NCBI RefSeq assembly: GCF_000384335.2
Contig: NZ_KQ031382.1
Coordinates: 744,001 to 808,000 of the forward strand
Reading direction: 5' to 3'
DNA length: 64,000 nucleotides
DNA from: Hyphomicrobium sp. 99
GTDB lineage: Bacteria > Pseudomonadota > Alphaproteobacteria > Rhizobiales > Hyphomicrobiaceae
Part shown: positions 18,596 through 27,458 of the stretch, in pieces
Layout: each line of letters opens with the position of its first letter
Numbering within the stretch: the first letter of the stretch is position 1
The notes under the pieces: model-generated
Database searches by the model: none
What the model was told of the DNA's origin: nothing
Seen by the model: the letters and a program-made list of their open reading frames with translations, nothing else
Program-made: the position numbers and the translations under genes

Positions 18596-19990
18596 TCAGC
18601 CCGATACCACAGGCTTCAGCGTTTCATAGAGCAACCTGTCGCGCACGGCTTTGTCCTGCACGGCGAGGTGCGCGATGAACCACTCCTGCACCATCTTGCA
18701 GACCTGTTCCGGCTCGCGCTTCGCAAGCAGCTTCGGATTGGAGAAGACCTGCAGATCTTCTTCTTTCCAGCCGAGCTTGCTGAGCTCTTTGATCAGGAGG
18801 TCGTAGTCGCTCTTGACGGCCGAGTCATGCTTGACCGGGTTCTTCGTGCCTTCCGAGATGGCCTCGAAAATCGCGCCGGCCTGCGCATTGAGCGCCGTCG
18901 CCGTCTCCGGATGCTCCATCATCTGTACGACGGCCGGGCTGGTCTCGCCTTTCGAAATGAAGCCGAAGCAGGCGCTGACGCTTTGCGCTCTGAGCGATTT
19001 CAGATGATCGAGGAAAGCCTGAGCGATCGCTTGCAGCCTGTCTGAACTCGCGTTCAACGCCTTATCAGCGTTCTGTCGCCGAAGATTGACGAGACCCTGC
19101 GCCAACAGCGCAGCGACTTCGTTATCCGACTTGTTTTCGGCGACGAGCTTGTTCGCATCCCCGACCTGGGAGGCGTACCAATCCGGGTATTCTTTCTTGA
19201 TCAGCGACCACACCGCAACTTTTTGCAGGCGCTGGTCGAGCGGCGACCCATCGATGCCCGTTGATGGCAAAGCCGCAGGCGGTTGCGGATCGATGGTCGC
19301 AACTTGCGTCCGCGTGTTCGATGTATCGGGAGCAGGCGTCGGATCAGGCTCGGGCGACGATACGGACGAGGTCGTCGTCGACGCATTCGAAATCACGTCG
19401 CTGGCTGCCGGAGGCGCGGAGGTCGTCACTGAATCGCCGGACGGAGAAGGCGTTGGCTGCGCCTCGGCCACTGCGTTGGAGTGAAGATCGGTAGCGGGAG
19501 CGGAAACGATGGGCGCGTGCTCAGCCGATGTGTTGGGACCCGAAACCATATCGGCGATCGGGCCGCGATACGTCGCGAGCGCAAATGCACCGCCGCCGAT
19601 GAGCGTGATGGCAACGCTCGCGAGCGCCAACCGCTTCACGACGTTGCGTTCTGGCCGCGGAGCGGTTTGCTCGGAATAGTCGACGCCGTTGCTGTCCTGG
19701 TGCGCGCTAACCGGAGTGGGGTAATGGGCCGGCTGAGAGAACGAGCTTGCGCTTGATGCCTGAGCACGCGCGGGAGCTTGCTTCGGTTCCTCGCCGAGCG
19801 CTTCGAACGCCGTCGGAAAAACGGTCGGCGCCGATTGCCACTCGGGCATCCCTGGCCGCCAGATAAGATCGCTGAGACGAAGGTAATTATGCGCCACGAA
19901 CGTGCGCATCTCGACGTCAGTCAGCGGCCCGTGCTGCTTGCCGTCGCGAGCAATGTACCACTGAATTTCGTTGGCCTGTCCCGTCATCAT
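18596..19990 (-). CDS. GYF-domain (DUF4339) membrane protein
   Basis: The roughly 464-residue product begins with a GYF_2/DUF4339 domain at about residues 9-60, recognisable by WYIARDGKQHGPLTDVEM and DLIWRPGMPEWQSA. A Ser/Pro linker, one transmembrane helix (LALASVAITLIGGGAFALA, about 115-140), a long Pro/Ser/Thr-rich stretch and a helical C-terminal region that looks extracytoplasmic follow. GYF-type domains bind proline-rich peptides. The start at 19990 follows GAAGAAG; upstream codons in the frame lack protein character. It is upstream of and coupled to the DUF3147 gene. The function is unknown. Confidence 0.8.
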   Translation of the reverse strand: MMTGQANEIQWYIARDGKQHGPLTDVEMRTFVAHNYLRLSDLIWRPGMPEWQSAPTVFPTAFEALGEEPKQAPARAQASSASSFSQPAHYPTPVSAHQDSNGVDYSEQTAPRPERNVVKRLALASVAITLIGGGAFALATYRGPIADMVSGPNTSAEHAPIVSAPATDLHSNAVAEAQPTPSPSGDSVTTSAPPAASDVISNASTTTSSVSSPEPDPTPAPDTSNTRTQVATIDPQPPAALPSTGIDGSPLDQRLQKVAVWSLIKKEYPDWYASQVGDANKLVAENKSDNEVAALLAQGLVNLRRQNADKALNASSDRLQAIAQAFLDHLKSLRAQSVSACFGFISKGETSPAVVQMMEHPETATALNAQAGAIFEAISEGTKNPVKHDSAVKSDYDLLIKELSKLGWKEEDLQVFSNPKLLAKREPEQVCKMVQEWFIAHLAVQDKAVRDRLLYETLKPVVSG

Positions 19991-20229
19991 CGCTTCTTCG
20001 CACACGTAGGCATCGATGCCTAACCTCTCGACCGTGCGCCTCGCGCCGGTCCACACTGTTCATACGCAATTGCGCCCGTCAATCGGGCGATTATGCGGTA
20101 AACCACGACTTTTACGTATGACGTGCAACCGAATGCCTCGACTCGGGCACGCCAAGCGCTTGCTGGCGGCTGTTCGCGTCGCTATAAGCCCGCTCATCCC
20201 ACATAAAATCCGCAAAGCGAGACAGACTT

Positions 20230-20652
20230 ATGGCCATCGAACGCACGTTTTCCATTATCAAGCCCGACGCAACGCGCCGTAATCTTACAGGCAAGATCAA
20301 TGCCGTGATCGAAGACGCGGGTCTGCGCATCGTGGCCCAGAAGCGTGTCCGTTGGACCCGTGCGCAAGCTGAGAAATTCTATGAAGAACACAAGGCGCGG
20401 CCATTTTACGGCGAACTCGTAGATTTCATGACATCCGGCCCCGTCGTTCTCCAAGTTCTGGAAGGCGAAAACGCCATCGCGAAATACCGCGAAGTCATGG
20501 GCGCGACCGACCCGAAAGAAGCGGCTGACAGCACGATCCGCAAGCTGTTCGCCGAATCCAAGGGCTCGAACTCAACCCACGGATCAGACAGCGCAGCTGC
20601 CGCCGATCGCGAAATCGCCCTCAATTTCCGTCTCGATGAAATCGTCGGCTGA
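20230..20652 (+). CDS. ndk: Nucleoside-diphosphate kinase
   Basis: Ndk moves the gamma phosphate from ATP to other nucleoside diphosphates through a phosphohistidine. The 140-residue protein begins [18 protein letters not shown] and holds the active-site histidine in [17 protein letters not shown], where most family members read NAVHGSDS. The other family motifs, [16 protein letters not shown] and [13 protein letters not shown], are intact. It stands alone on the plus strand with about 170 bases upstream for its promoter. A hairpin at 20655-20674 follows the stop without a T-run. Confidence 0.97.
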   Translation: MAIERTFSIIKPDATRRNLTGKINAVIEDAGLRIVAQKRVRWTRAQAEKFYEEHKARPFYGELVDFMTSGPVVLQVLEGENAIAKYREVMGATDPKEAADSTIRKLFAESKGSNSTHGSDSAAAADREIALNFRLDEIVG

Positions 20653-20708
20653 ACGGTCGGCAATTTTGCCGGCCTGGTTCGGATCATAACGCTCTAGGGA
20701 TCAGGGAT

Positions 20709-21224
20709 ATGATCTCGCCAAGCTATGTTCGCACTCTGGCGCGCTATAACAGTTGGCAAAACACCAACCTTTATGGCGCGTCCGAAAGCCTTAGCGACGC
20801 GCAGCGCAAAGAGGATCGAGGCGCTTTCTTCGGCTCGATCCACGCTACGCTCAATCATCTTCTATGGGCGGATCAGACTTGGATGAACCGGTTCGGCGCA
20901 GCGCCGCCCCCCGGGAAACGCAGTATCGCGGAGGGCGTGAGCCTCTTTGAGGCCTGGGACGAACTGAGGGAAGAGCGCCGCCGGTTCGACCGCGTCATCC
21001 AGGATTGGGCGGACAACCTTGAGCCGTCGGCTCTGGAAGGTGAGTTGACGTGGGTCTCCGGCGCCACCGGGCGCGAGCTGACGCGACCCAGAGCCTTGCT
21101 GATCGCGCATCTGTTCAATCATCAGACCCACCATCGGGGCCAAGTGCACGCCCTGCTGACCGGCTTTGGCATCAAGCCGGGCATGACCGACATGCCGTTC
21201 GGAGAAAATATTTACGCGGGCTGA
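20709..21224 (+). CDS. DinB family protein
   Basis: The 171-residue protein has the four-helix DinB/YfiT fold. Metal-ligand histidines are placed as expected: one in GSIHATLNHLLWADQTW near residue 46 and two in LIAHLFNHQTHHRGQVHALL near 134-140. Family members are thiol-dependent transferases or of unknown activity; they are not the DNA polymerase also called DinB. It lies 56 bases after ndk. Two repeat hairpins follow its stop. Confidence 0.88.
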   Translation: MISPSYVRTLARYNSWQNTNLYGASESLSDAQRKEDRGAFFGSIHATLNHLLWADQTWMNRFGAAPPPGKRSIAEGVSLFEAWDELREERRRFDRVIQDWADNLEPSALEGELTWVSGATGRELTRPRALLIAHLFNHQTHHRGQVHALLTGFGIKPGMTDMPFGENIYAG

Positions 21225-21233
21225 AACTCTTCC

Positions 21234-21319
21234 GCGCTCGGCGGCCGGCTCTCCGAAGGAGAGAGTCGCCGAGCGCCATTGGGGTACTCGGCTCGGCGGC
21301 CGGCTCCCCGCAGGGAGCC
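21234..21319. repeat. Tandem GCCGGCTC-containing hairpins after dinB
   Basis: Element 1 has outer arms GCGCTCGGCG (21234-21243) and CGCCGAGCGC (21267-21276) enclosing an inner hairpin CTCTCC-GAA-GGAGAG. Element 2 repeats the 15-mer CTCGGCGGCCGGCTC (21237-21251 and 21292-21306) and forms GGCTCCC-CGCA-GGGAGCC at 21302-21319. The GCCGGCTC core recurs in hairpins at 29288-29380, and the CTCTCCGAAGGAGAG core at 39429-39443. This suggests a dispersed hairpin family used at gene ends. Confidence 0.75.
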
Positions 21320-21324
21320 GCCTA

Positions 21325-21519
21325 TCAGGCGGCCGCGACCCAGCTCCCGGCAACAAATCCGAATGCGACGGCATCGGGATTGCGACGCGCTGTTTCGAGA
21401 AGCTTCTCTGGCGATTCGACTTCGAGCGAATTCGAAGTATGTCCTTTTGATTTGCGAGACTTCGCACCCGTCAACAAAAAGACGGGCTTGCCAAGCACTA
21501 CAGTTCTCACGGACTCCAT
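21325..21519 (-). CDS. Small protein of unknown function (64 aa)
   Basis: The product starts MESVRTVVLGKPVFLLTGAKS, has a polar middle (SRKSKGHTSNSLEVESPEKLLE) and ends in a hydrophobic FGFVAGSWVAAA. A perfect AGGAGG (complement of 21529-21534) lies 9 bases before the ATG, the strongest ribosome site seen near any small frame here, which is why I call it a gene. It ends 6 bases from the repeat hairpins that follow dinB, and the two genes converge. No family is recognised. Confidence 0.65.
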   Translation of the reverse strand: MESVRTVVLGKPVFLLTGAKSRKSKGHTSNSLEVESPEKLLETARRNPDAVAFGFVAGSWVAAA

Positions 21520-21840
21520 GGTGAGGGGCCTCCTGGAGTTTGGAACCTAGGTGGATGTCACCGGGGGAAGTGACACCTGGAAAGTCCTTTTAAATCGCTA
21601 ACGTGCCATCAGTATGACAGTCTCGCCCCGCCTTGAATACCAAGTGGGTTCGCATCTGCGAGGCGCTACAACTGAATTCGCGAGTTCATTCAGCATTTGG
21701 CGCATGAGAGAATATGCGAATAGGTCGCGAATTAGCTGTGGAAAAGATTGCTCACACGCTTCCAGCGACGGCATCAATCGCAATTCGCGCAAAATTGTAG
21801 AAGCCCGGACGAGTCGCTTTCATTCGAGTTCGGAAGAATT
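21520..21840. other. Gap between the 64-aa gene and the P450 terminator
   Basis: These 320 bases hold the promoter region of the 64-aa gene, including TGTCACCGGGGGAAGTGACA-type symmetry around 21556-21575 (arms TGTCACC and GGTGTCA nearby). No convincing coding frame was found. The longest open frames lack ribosome sites. Confidence 0.4.
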
Positions 21841-21870
21841 GAAAAAGGCCGGAACGTCAGTCCCGGCCTT
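21841..21870 (-). terminator. Intrinsic terminator after the P450 gene
   Basis: On the minus strand AAGGCCGGGA pairs with CCGGCCTT and runs into TTTTTC. It lies 33 bases downstream of the cytochrome P450 stop. Confidence 0.8.
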
Positions 21871-21902
21871 CTCCGAAAATTCACGCACATCGAGAAGAGA
21901 CG

Positions 21903-23270
21903 TCAGCTCAACTCTCTGATTTTGAACGGCAGTCCGCCCTTCGGCGTCAGCGTCACCGTGGCATTGAGGCCCGCAGGATATTTGCCCACGTACTCCGGCC
22001 GGAAACGGCGGAGCAGCAGCGAGAGCGCCAGCGTATTCTCGACTTGGCTCATCGCGCCGCCAATGCATGAACGCTTGCCCGCGCCAAACGGGATGTAGCT
22101 GTATTTCACCTGCTTCTTGGCGTTGCCCGCCATCCAGCGTTCCGGCTGGAAGGATTCGGGCTCCGGCCAGAATTTTGCGTTGTGATGAGCGCCATAAGCG
22201 AAGAGCGTCACCCGGTCGCCCGGATTGATCTTCACGCCGCCGATCTCGTCTTCCGCCTGTGCGACGCGGATCAAGCCCCAAACGGGCGGATAGATCCGCA
22301 TCGTTTCCTGGATGACCGCGCGCGTGTAGGCGAGCCCGGAATAATCCGCAGCGGTCGGTTCACGGTCGCCGTAAACCTGTTCGCCTTCCTGGCGAATGCG
22401 CTCGGCAGCCTCTGGCCGCCGGGAAATTTCATAAAGGGCCCAAGCAAGCGTCAGCGCCGTCGTCTCGGTGCCCGCCCAGAGGTATTGCTTCAGCTCGTCG
22501 ACGGCCTGATCGCGGTCGAACTCGGGAACCGTCGGATCGGCCACCGCCGCTTCGATCATCTTCAGAAGCGTGCGCTCGCGTTCCTCACGCGGGTCGGCGC
22601 CCATGACCGCCGGCGGAACGCTCGCCCAGACTTCCATCGCCTTGGCGGGATCGACTTCCGTCATCTCGAAGACTTCGCCGGCCTGCTTGCGCAGGCGGAT
22701 GTCGCGATGGTTCATCACGTCGGTGTAGGTCTTCACGCATTTGAAGACGACGTGAGGATTGAACGGCATGTCCCGGTCGAACAGCGCCTTGCAAATCATG
22801 TCGGCCGCGAGCGTCCACGTCTGCTCGACCATTTCGACCGTGTCGCCGCTCTTTGCGAGTTCGCTCCACAGCGCCATCTTCGTCTCGATGGCCTTGAGGA
22901 AGTACGGAATGTATTCGGCGAACATGTCGGGATGAAACGCCGGCTGCTGCGGCATCCGGATCTTCTGCCAGAGCGCGCCGTCGTTGGTGATCATCGACTT
23001 GCCGAAGATCGGCTTGAGACCGTCGAAATACTTGGTGTAGCTGTCAGCCTTCGTCACGAGCACGTGCTTGAAGTACTCGGGTTCCGAAATCAGCACCACG
23101 CGCTGGTTCGCCATCGTCACGGGCAGAACCGGGCCGTAGCGATCCATCATGTGCATCAGGATGCGCATCGGGTTCTCGGGATCGCCGCGCAGCAGCGGCG
23201 TCAGTTTGAACCAGATGCTAGACTCTTCACCTAGTCCCAGAGCGGTGCTGGGGGTAGTTTCCATAAGCAT
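21903..23270 (-). CDS. Cytochrome P450
   Basis: P450s insert one oxygen atom into an organic substrate using electrons from separate redox partners. This soluble 455-residue enzyme has the I-helix oxygen-activation motif AGTETTALTLAW, the ExxR motif in ETMRIYPPVW and the haem loop FGAGKRSCIGG with the axial thiolate at Cys402. The sequence resembles the bacterial CYP102/CYP4-like class more than CYP101, but the substrate cannot be inferred. No ferredoxin or reductase gene is near. The start may be 23270 or 23264; GGAGAA fits the second better. A terminator follows. It precedes purN on the same strand, with 188 bases between them. Confidence 0.92.
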   Translation of the reverse strand: MLMETTPSTALGLGEESSIWFKLTPLLRGDPENPMRILMHMMDRYGPVLPVTMANQRVVLISEPEYFKHVLVTKADSYTKYFDGLKPIFGKSMITNDGALWQKIRMPQQPAFHPDMFAEYIPYFLKAIETKMALWSELAKSGDTVEMVEQTWTLAADMICKALFDRDMPFNPHVVFKCVKTYTDVMNHRDIRLRKQAGEVFEMTEVDPAKAMEVWASVPPAVMGADPREERERTLLKMIEAAVADPTVPEFDRDQAVDELKQYLWAGTETTALTLAWALYEISRRPEAAERIRQEGEQVYGDREPTAADYSGLAYTRAVIQETMRIYPPVWGLIRVAQAEDEIGGVKINPGDRVTLFAYGAHHNAKFWPEPESFQPERWMAGNAKKQVKYSYIPFGAGKRSCIGGAMSQVENTLALSLLLRRFRPEYVGKYPAGLNATVTLTPKGGLPFKIRELS

Positions 23271-23458
23271 TTCTCCAATCGGAATCCGGCAGTGCCATGC
23301 GCGCGCGCACCCAAAGGGAGCTTCGAACAGCTCGAAACTGCGCGCTGCACGTCAGATCACCGGATCTCCCCTTCCGGATGCCACAGAATTACCACGGTTC
23401 GGGGGGTGCCTGTCCATGCGACGGCCAGCGCAAGGTAACTATCAAATCTCGGTGTGTC

Positions 23459-24112
23459 TTAGATTGCAGGGGAAAATAGCGTGTCAGTTCCGCCAGAATG
23501 CTGATTTATAGTTACTTTTTGAACTCCGAATTGAATTCCACCTGCGGCGACAAGTCTTAGCGCTGCCGGGTAAACTCGGTGTTCAGCTTCAAGCACGCGC
23601 GCCGCAAGCGTATCTGGACTGTCGGTTGGAAAGACCGGAACCGCAGCTTGAGCGATGATCGGCCCCTCATCCATCTCCGCCCGGACGAAATGCACCGTGC
23701 AGCCCGCGATCTTTACGCCAGCTGCCAGCGCTCGCTCGTGGGTGTGAAGACCTTTGAAGCTTGGCAGCAATGAAGGGTGAATGTTGATCATGCGATCGCG
23801 CCATCGTTCGACGAACGCCGGTGTCATCAGCCGCATGAACCCCGCCAGCGCGACAAGTTCCACGCCGTGCTCGTCCAGCACCGTTTGCAGGCGGGATTCA
23901 AACGCTTCCCGGGAGGGAAACTGTTTGTGGTCGACGACGGCGGTCCGCAGGCCCTGCTTCTCCGCCCAGCCGATACCCGGCGCCTCCGGCCGGTTCGAAG
24001 CGACAAGCACGATTTCGGCCGGATAGTCGGCCGTGCGAGAAGCCTCGACGAGCGATTTCATGTTCGAGCCGCGGCCCGAGATCAAAATGGCGGTGCGTTT
24101 TTTTGTGCTCAT
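23459..24112 (-). CDS. purN: Phosphoribosylglycinamide formyltransferase
   Basis: PurN transfers a formyl group from 10-formyl-tetrahydrofolate to GAR in purine synthesis. The 217 residues contain ISGRGSNMKSL near the start, the catalytic Asn-His region INIHPSLLPSFKGLHTHERAL and HFVRAEMDEGPIIAQ. The C-terminal extension AGGIQFGVQKVTINQHSGG is slightly longer than in E. coli. In most relatives purN is the immediate downstream partner of purM; here purM is 5.3 kb away (29380-30510) on the same strand. Confidence 0.95.
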   Translation of the reverse strand: MSTKKRTAILISGRGSNMKSLVEASRTADYPAEIVLVASNRPEAPGIGWAEKQGLRTAVVDHKQFPSREAFESRLQTVLDEHGVELVALAGFMRLMTPAFVERWRDRMINIHPSLLPSFKGLHTHERALAAGVKIAGCTVHFVRAEMDEGPIIAQAAVPVFPTDSPDTLAARVLEAEHRVYPAALRLVAAGGIQFGVQKVTINQHSGGTDTLFSPAI

Positions 24113-24327
24113 GGCGCGGGTCTAGCAGAGCCCGCCGCATCAGGCGAGAGCGGCTTTTGATGCCGATCAGCCACGAAATTCCAACTTGTTAGCCAACGTT
24201 ATGCTCAGAGATTGCGACAAGTATTCGCCTCACGCATGCTGACGGCGATCGGGCACGATCGAATAAATTCAGCAGGGCGGGTCCGCGACGTGACGAACGC
24301 GGGCGCTAAATCAGCAATCGGACGGCA

Positions 24328-25644
24328 ATGGCGCGCAGAATTTCGCTCCTCACAGTCGGGACACTGGGTGATGTCGAGCCCATGGTCGCACTGGGGCTCG
24401 CACTGAAAGAGGAGGGGTACGAGGTCAGCCTCGCCGTCCCGGAGGACTTTCAAGATTTCGTCGAGAAGCACGGGCTGGAATCGCGCCGCTGCGGCAGCGA
24501 CTTCTCCAAATTCATGAAAGACGGCGAAATGGCTGAAGTTGCCGGTCGCCACACCCTCGTGATGATGAAGAAATGGCTTTGGCCGGGCCGCGATATGCGG
24601 GCTTTGTTCGAGGGCATCTATCGCGATGCCGTCGCTGCCTCCGCCGACGCCGATGCGATCCTGTTCCACCCGGTCATTTCGGTCGGCGGCGAAATCGCGG
24701 AAGCAAAGCGCATCCCCGCGATCCTTGTCGGTCTCGGATCGGTTTCACCCTCGGCGGAAGCGCTTCTTTCCTGCATCCCCGGAACCGGGAAGCCAGCCTG
24801 GAACAGGCACGGCTATTCGGTATTGGGCCTGCAGAGGCTCGCCTACTTCTCAGTCATCAATGAAATTCGGTTGTCGCTTGGACTGCGGCGAACCTATAGG
24901 CTGAAACATCCCCATCACGTCGATGGCCGCCGCGTACCGGTCTTGTACCCGGTCAGCCCGGTTCTACAGCTCCGTCCGAACACCGACGGCGATGAGATTT
25001 ACTTCACGGGCTACTGGTCCCGCGAAACCGCGCCGGACTGGCGACCATCCCAGAGACTGGCCGACTTCCTGTCAGCCGGACCGCGTCCGATCTATATCGG
25101 TTTCGGCAGCATGCCCGCGCTTGGGCTGGAGCGCTCGGAATTGATCTTGCGAGCCTGCGAAGCAGCTGGACAGCGCGCGATCATCGGCAACGGCCGAGGC
25201 GAATTCCATCGCCTGCCGCTGTCGGAGAATTTCTATCTGCTCGACGAGTACGCACCCCACGATAAGCTTTTCCGGGAGGTCGCCGCAGTCGTTCACCACG
25301 GTGGCATCGGCACAACGCACTCTGCTCTTCGTGCGGGTCGCCCGAGCTTCGTCTGTCCCTTCATGCTCGATCAGAAATATTGGGGACACACCGTCTTCCA
25401 GCTCGGCGCCGGACCCGATCTTCTCGAAATCCAAAATTGGACTGAAGCGTTGCTGACGGAAAGAATCCGCGACGTGGCGACCAATCCAAAATATGCCGCT
25501 CGCGCTGGGGATATCGGCCGCGCGATGCAATACGAAAACGGCACCGCTCGCGCCGTCGAGATCGTCCGCAGCATCGTCGGCGAACCGCTCGAAAACGCGT
25601 CTCCCGAAATCGTTCTCAAACCGGTGAAAGAATTCGCTAGCTGA
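24328..25644 (+). CDS. Glycosyltransferase, UGT/GT1-like (sterol glucosyltransferase type)
   Basis: The 438-residue GT-B enzyme begins with the family 28-like motif ISLLTVGTLGDVEPMVALGLAL. In its C-terminal half it carries the nucleotide-sugar-binding block VVHHGGIGTTHSALRAGRPSFVCPFMLDQ, with the HHGG diphosphate contact. This is the pattern of MGT/UGT transferases that glycosylate lipids, sterols or macrolides; the acceptor is unknown. Its 3' end overlaps that of the opposite-strand glycosyltransferase gene by 8 bases. Both lie in the block separating purN from purM. Confidence 0.85.
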   Translation: MARRISLLTVGTLGDVEPMVALGLALKEEGYEVSLAVPEDFQDFVEKHGLESRRCGSDFSKFMKDGEMAEVAGRHTLVMMKKWLWPGRDMRALFEGIYRDAVAASADADAILFHPVISVGGEIAEAKRIPAILVGLGSVSPSAEALLSCIPGTGKPAWNRHGYSVLGLQRLAYFSVINEIRLSLGLRRTYRLKHPHHVDGRRVPVLYPVSPVLQLRPNTDGDEIYFTGYWSRETAPDWRPSQRLADFLSAGPRPIYIGFGSMPALGLERSELILRACEAAGQRAIIGNGRGEFHRLPLSENFYLLDEYAPHDKLFREVAAVVHHGGIGTTHSALRAGRPSFVCPFMLDQKYWGHTVFQLGAGPDLLEIQNWTEALLTERIRDVATNPKYAARAGDIGRAMQYENGTARAVEIVRSIVGEPLENASPEIVLKPVKEFAS

Positions 25645-26728
25645 TCGGGCGCGCGCTTGGCTTGATTTGCGGGCCGCCGGCTCTAGCTCTGAATAGCCGC
25701 CTACCAAGCCCGGTTGCCCGCCGCGCCTGGTAAACGTTGGCAAGGAAGATGTTTGCGACCCGTGCCCAATCGCGCTGCATCGCCTGGACGCGAATCTGAT
25801 CGCGGTCGAGCTTCAGGCTCGCGAGCGCCGCGGCCCTGAGGTCTTCGTCGAGATATCCGGTGACGCCGGGCGTCACGACGTCGATCGGTCCAGTCACCGG
25901 ATAGGCGGCGATGCCGAGGCCCGAAGCCATTGCTTCCAGCAACACCAGTCCGAACGTATCGGTCCGGCTTGGAAAAACGAAAACGTCGGCGTTCGCATAT
26001 TCGCGCGCGAGATCATCCCCAGTTTTCGATCCCTTGAAAATCACGTCCGTATACTGACGACGCAGCGTGCCGAGAATGGGGCCGTCGCCGACGACCACCT
26101 TCCGCCCCGGCAGATCGAGTTTCAAAAACGCTTCGACGTTCTTTTCCAGCGACACTCGTCCGACATAGAGAAAGGTCGGCCCCGATTCGTTGTCGGCGCC
26201 CTGCTCATCGGACGGCGCTCGCGGCTTGAATTGATTGGTATCGACGCCGCGCGACCAGAGCATCAACCGGCGAAAGCCGCGCCGCGCGAGATCCGCTCTG
26301 AGAGACGGCGTCGCGGCAAACGTACCGATGCTTGGCCGGTGAAAGCGCCGCTGAAAGGCGTAGCTGATCCAAGCAGGCAGCCCGGTGTACGTCTCGATGT
26401 ACTCGGCAAACCGCGTGTGAAACGACGTTGTAAAGCGAATGCCCCGCCGCAAGCATACCGCGCGCGTCGCCCACCCGATCGGCCCTTCCGTCGCGATGTG
26501 AACGTGGTCGTAGGCGCCGTCTTTGAGCAGCGTGGCGATCACAGACCGTCGCGCCAGAGCCAGCCGGATCTCGCGGTAACCTGGGCAGGGAACCGTCGCA
26601 AAATCGAGCGGCGATAAGATCGTGACGTAATGACCCGCCGCCTCGAGCTCGCGTTTCAGGTTCTCATAGGTGCGCACCACACCGTTGACCTGCGGCTTCC
26701 AGGCGTCTGTGGCGATGAGGAGTCGCAT
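25637..26728 (-). CDS. GT4 family glycosyltransferase
   Basis: The 363-residue GT-B enzyme starts MRLLIATDAWKPQVNGVVRTYENL, the acceptor-side signature of the MgtA/SqdX-like branch of GT4. It has the YVGRVSLEKNVEAFL hinge, GDGPILGTLRRQY and the donor-site motif VFPSRTDTFGLVLLEAMASG. Relatives add hexose or glucuronic acid to diacylglycerol or make sulfoquinovosyl lipids, so membrane glycolipid synthesis is a fair guess. It converges with the UGT-like gene. The C-terminus RRLFRARAGGPQIKPSARPIS is basic and may be membrane-peripheral. Confidence 0.87.
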   Translation of the reverse strand: MRLLIATDAWKPQVNGVVRTYENLKRELEAAGHYVTILSPLDFATVPCPGYREIRLALARRSVIATLLKDGAYDHVHIATEGPIGWATRAVCLRRGIRFTTSFHTRFAEYIETYTGLPAWISYAFQRRFHRPSIGTFAATPSLRADLARRGFRRLMLWSRGVDTNQFKPRAPSDEQGADNESGPTFLYVGRVSLEKNVEAFLKLDLPGRKVVVGDGPILGTLRRQYTDVIFKGSKTGDDLAREYANADVFVFPSRTDTFGLVLLEAMASGLGIAAYPVTGPIDVVTPGVTGYLDEDLRAAALASLKLDRDQIRVQAMQRDWARVANIFLANVYQARRATGLGRRLFRARAGGPQIKPSARPIS

Positions 26729-26924
26729 GACGCTACCTCGAAGTTGGGCTGCAATCCCCTCGGTCAGCGGAGTCTGCGAGGCAGCCAGGTCGGCCCAAGC
26801 CTATGCTTGAGCCCATAACGAGAGGCGATTCCGAATCTTGTGTTCGGTGCACCTCGCTTCTGACGCGTGCTCTTTTCGTTTGTATGACAGTCGGGCGGAA
26901 TTACCGGTAGAACGGGCCGGTTAA

Positions 26925-27194
26925 TCATCTTTGAGCTTGGGCCCGCGTTGTCGCGAAGTCGCGGCCACCGCGTCCCGCAATGCGTCGCCAGGTCATGAAT
27001 GGACGAATATCCGTAAACTGACCGTCGGCTAGCCGTGCCATGGGCGGCGTATCGTGATCCTGGTAGATAACCTCGGCGACGAACCACCGGTCTGATAGGC
27101 ACGGCTCACCGCTGTCCTCGAACGCCCGCAGGGGAATCCGGTACTTGATTTCGATGATTTCTCCGACCACGAGGTCGGCGGCATTGCCGGACAT
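26925..27194 (-). CDS. Small protein of unknown function (89 aa)
   Basis: The product starts MSGNAADLVVGEIIEIKYRIPL. It looks like a small soluble beta-rich protein (RWFVAEVIYQDHDTPPMARLADG) with a basic tail RRIAGRGGRDFATTRAQAQR. GGAGG six bases before the ATG at 27194 makes this start much better than the upstream Met at 27251. It is divergent from the XoxF-like gene, with about 264 bases between. No family is recognised. Confidence 0.7.
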   Translation of the reverse strand: MSGNAADLVVGEIIEIKYRIPLRAFEDSGEPCLSDRWFVAEVIYQDHDTPPMARLADGQFTDIRPFMTWRRIAGRGGRDFATTRAQAQR

Positions 27195-27458
27195 GTGGTT
27201 CCTCCGATAACCGCGTTGATTCCGGCGCAAACTAGCTCTGAAATTTTTCATTTCCGTGGCGTTCTTTTGCTCACTTCCGCTGCAAAGGATTAATGAGAGA
27301 ATTGAGTATCAGCGGTCGCGCGGGCGTAATCGGGATGTCGCGGACGCTTCAGCTTGCCGCCTTTAAATTTTTTTCATTCCGCAGCTCTGATGAGCGCCAT
27401 GTGCTCCAAGTCCGGATTTCCACGAATTCCGCGACTGAGCTCACTCGGAGGTTAGGGA

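Noticed and set aside
21598..21792. 64-codon frame on the minus strand with natural-looking composition
   Set aside because: No ribosome site before the TTG or the internal ATG, and it sits between a promoter region and a terminator.
22182..23234. 350-codon open frame on the plus strand
   Set aside because: It lies antisense to the cytochrome P450 gene, which has complete motifs.
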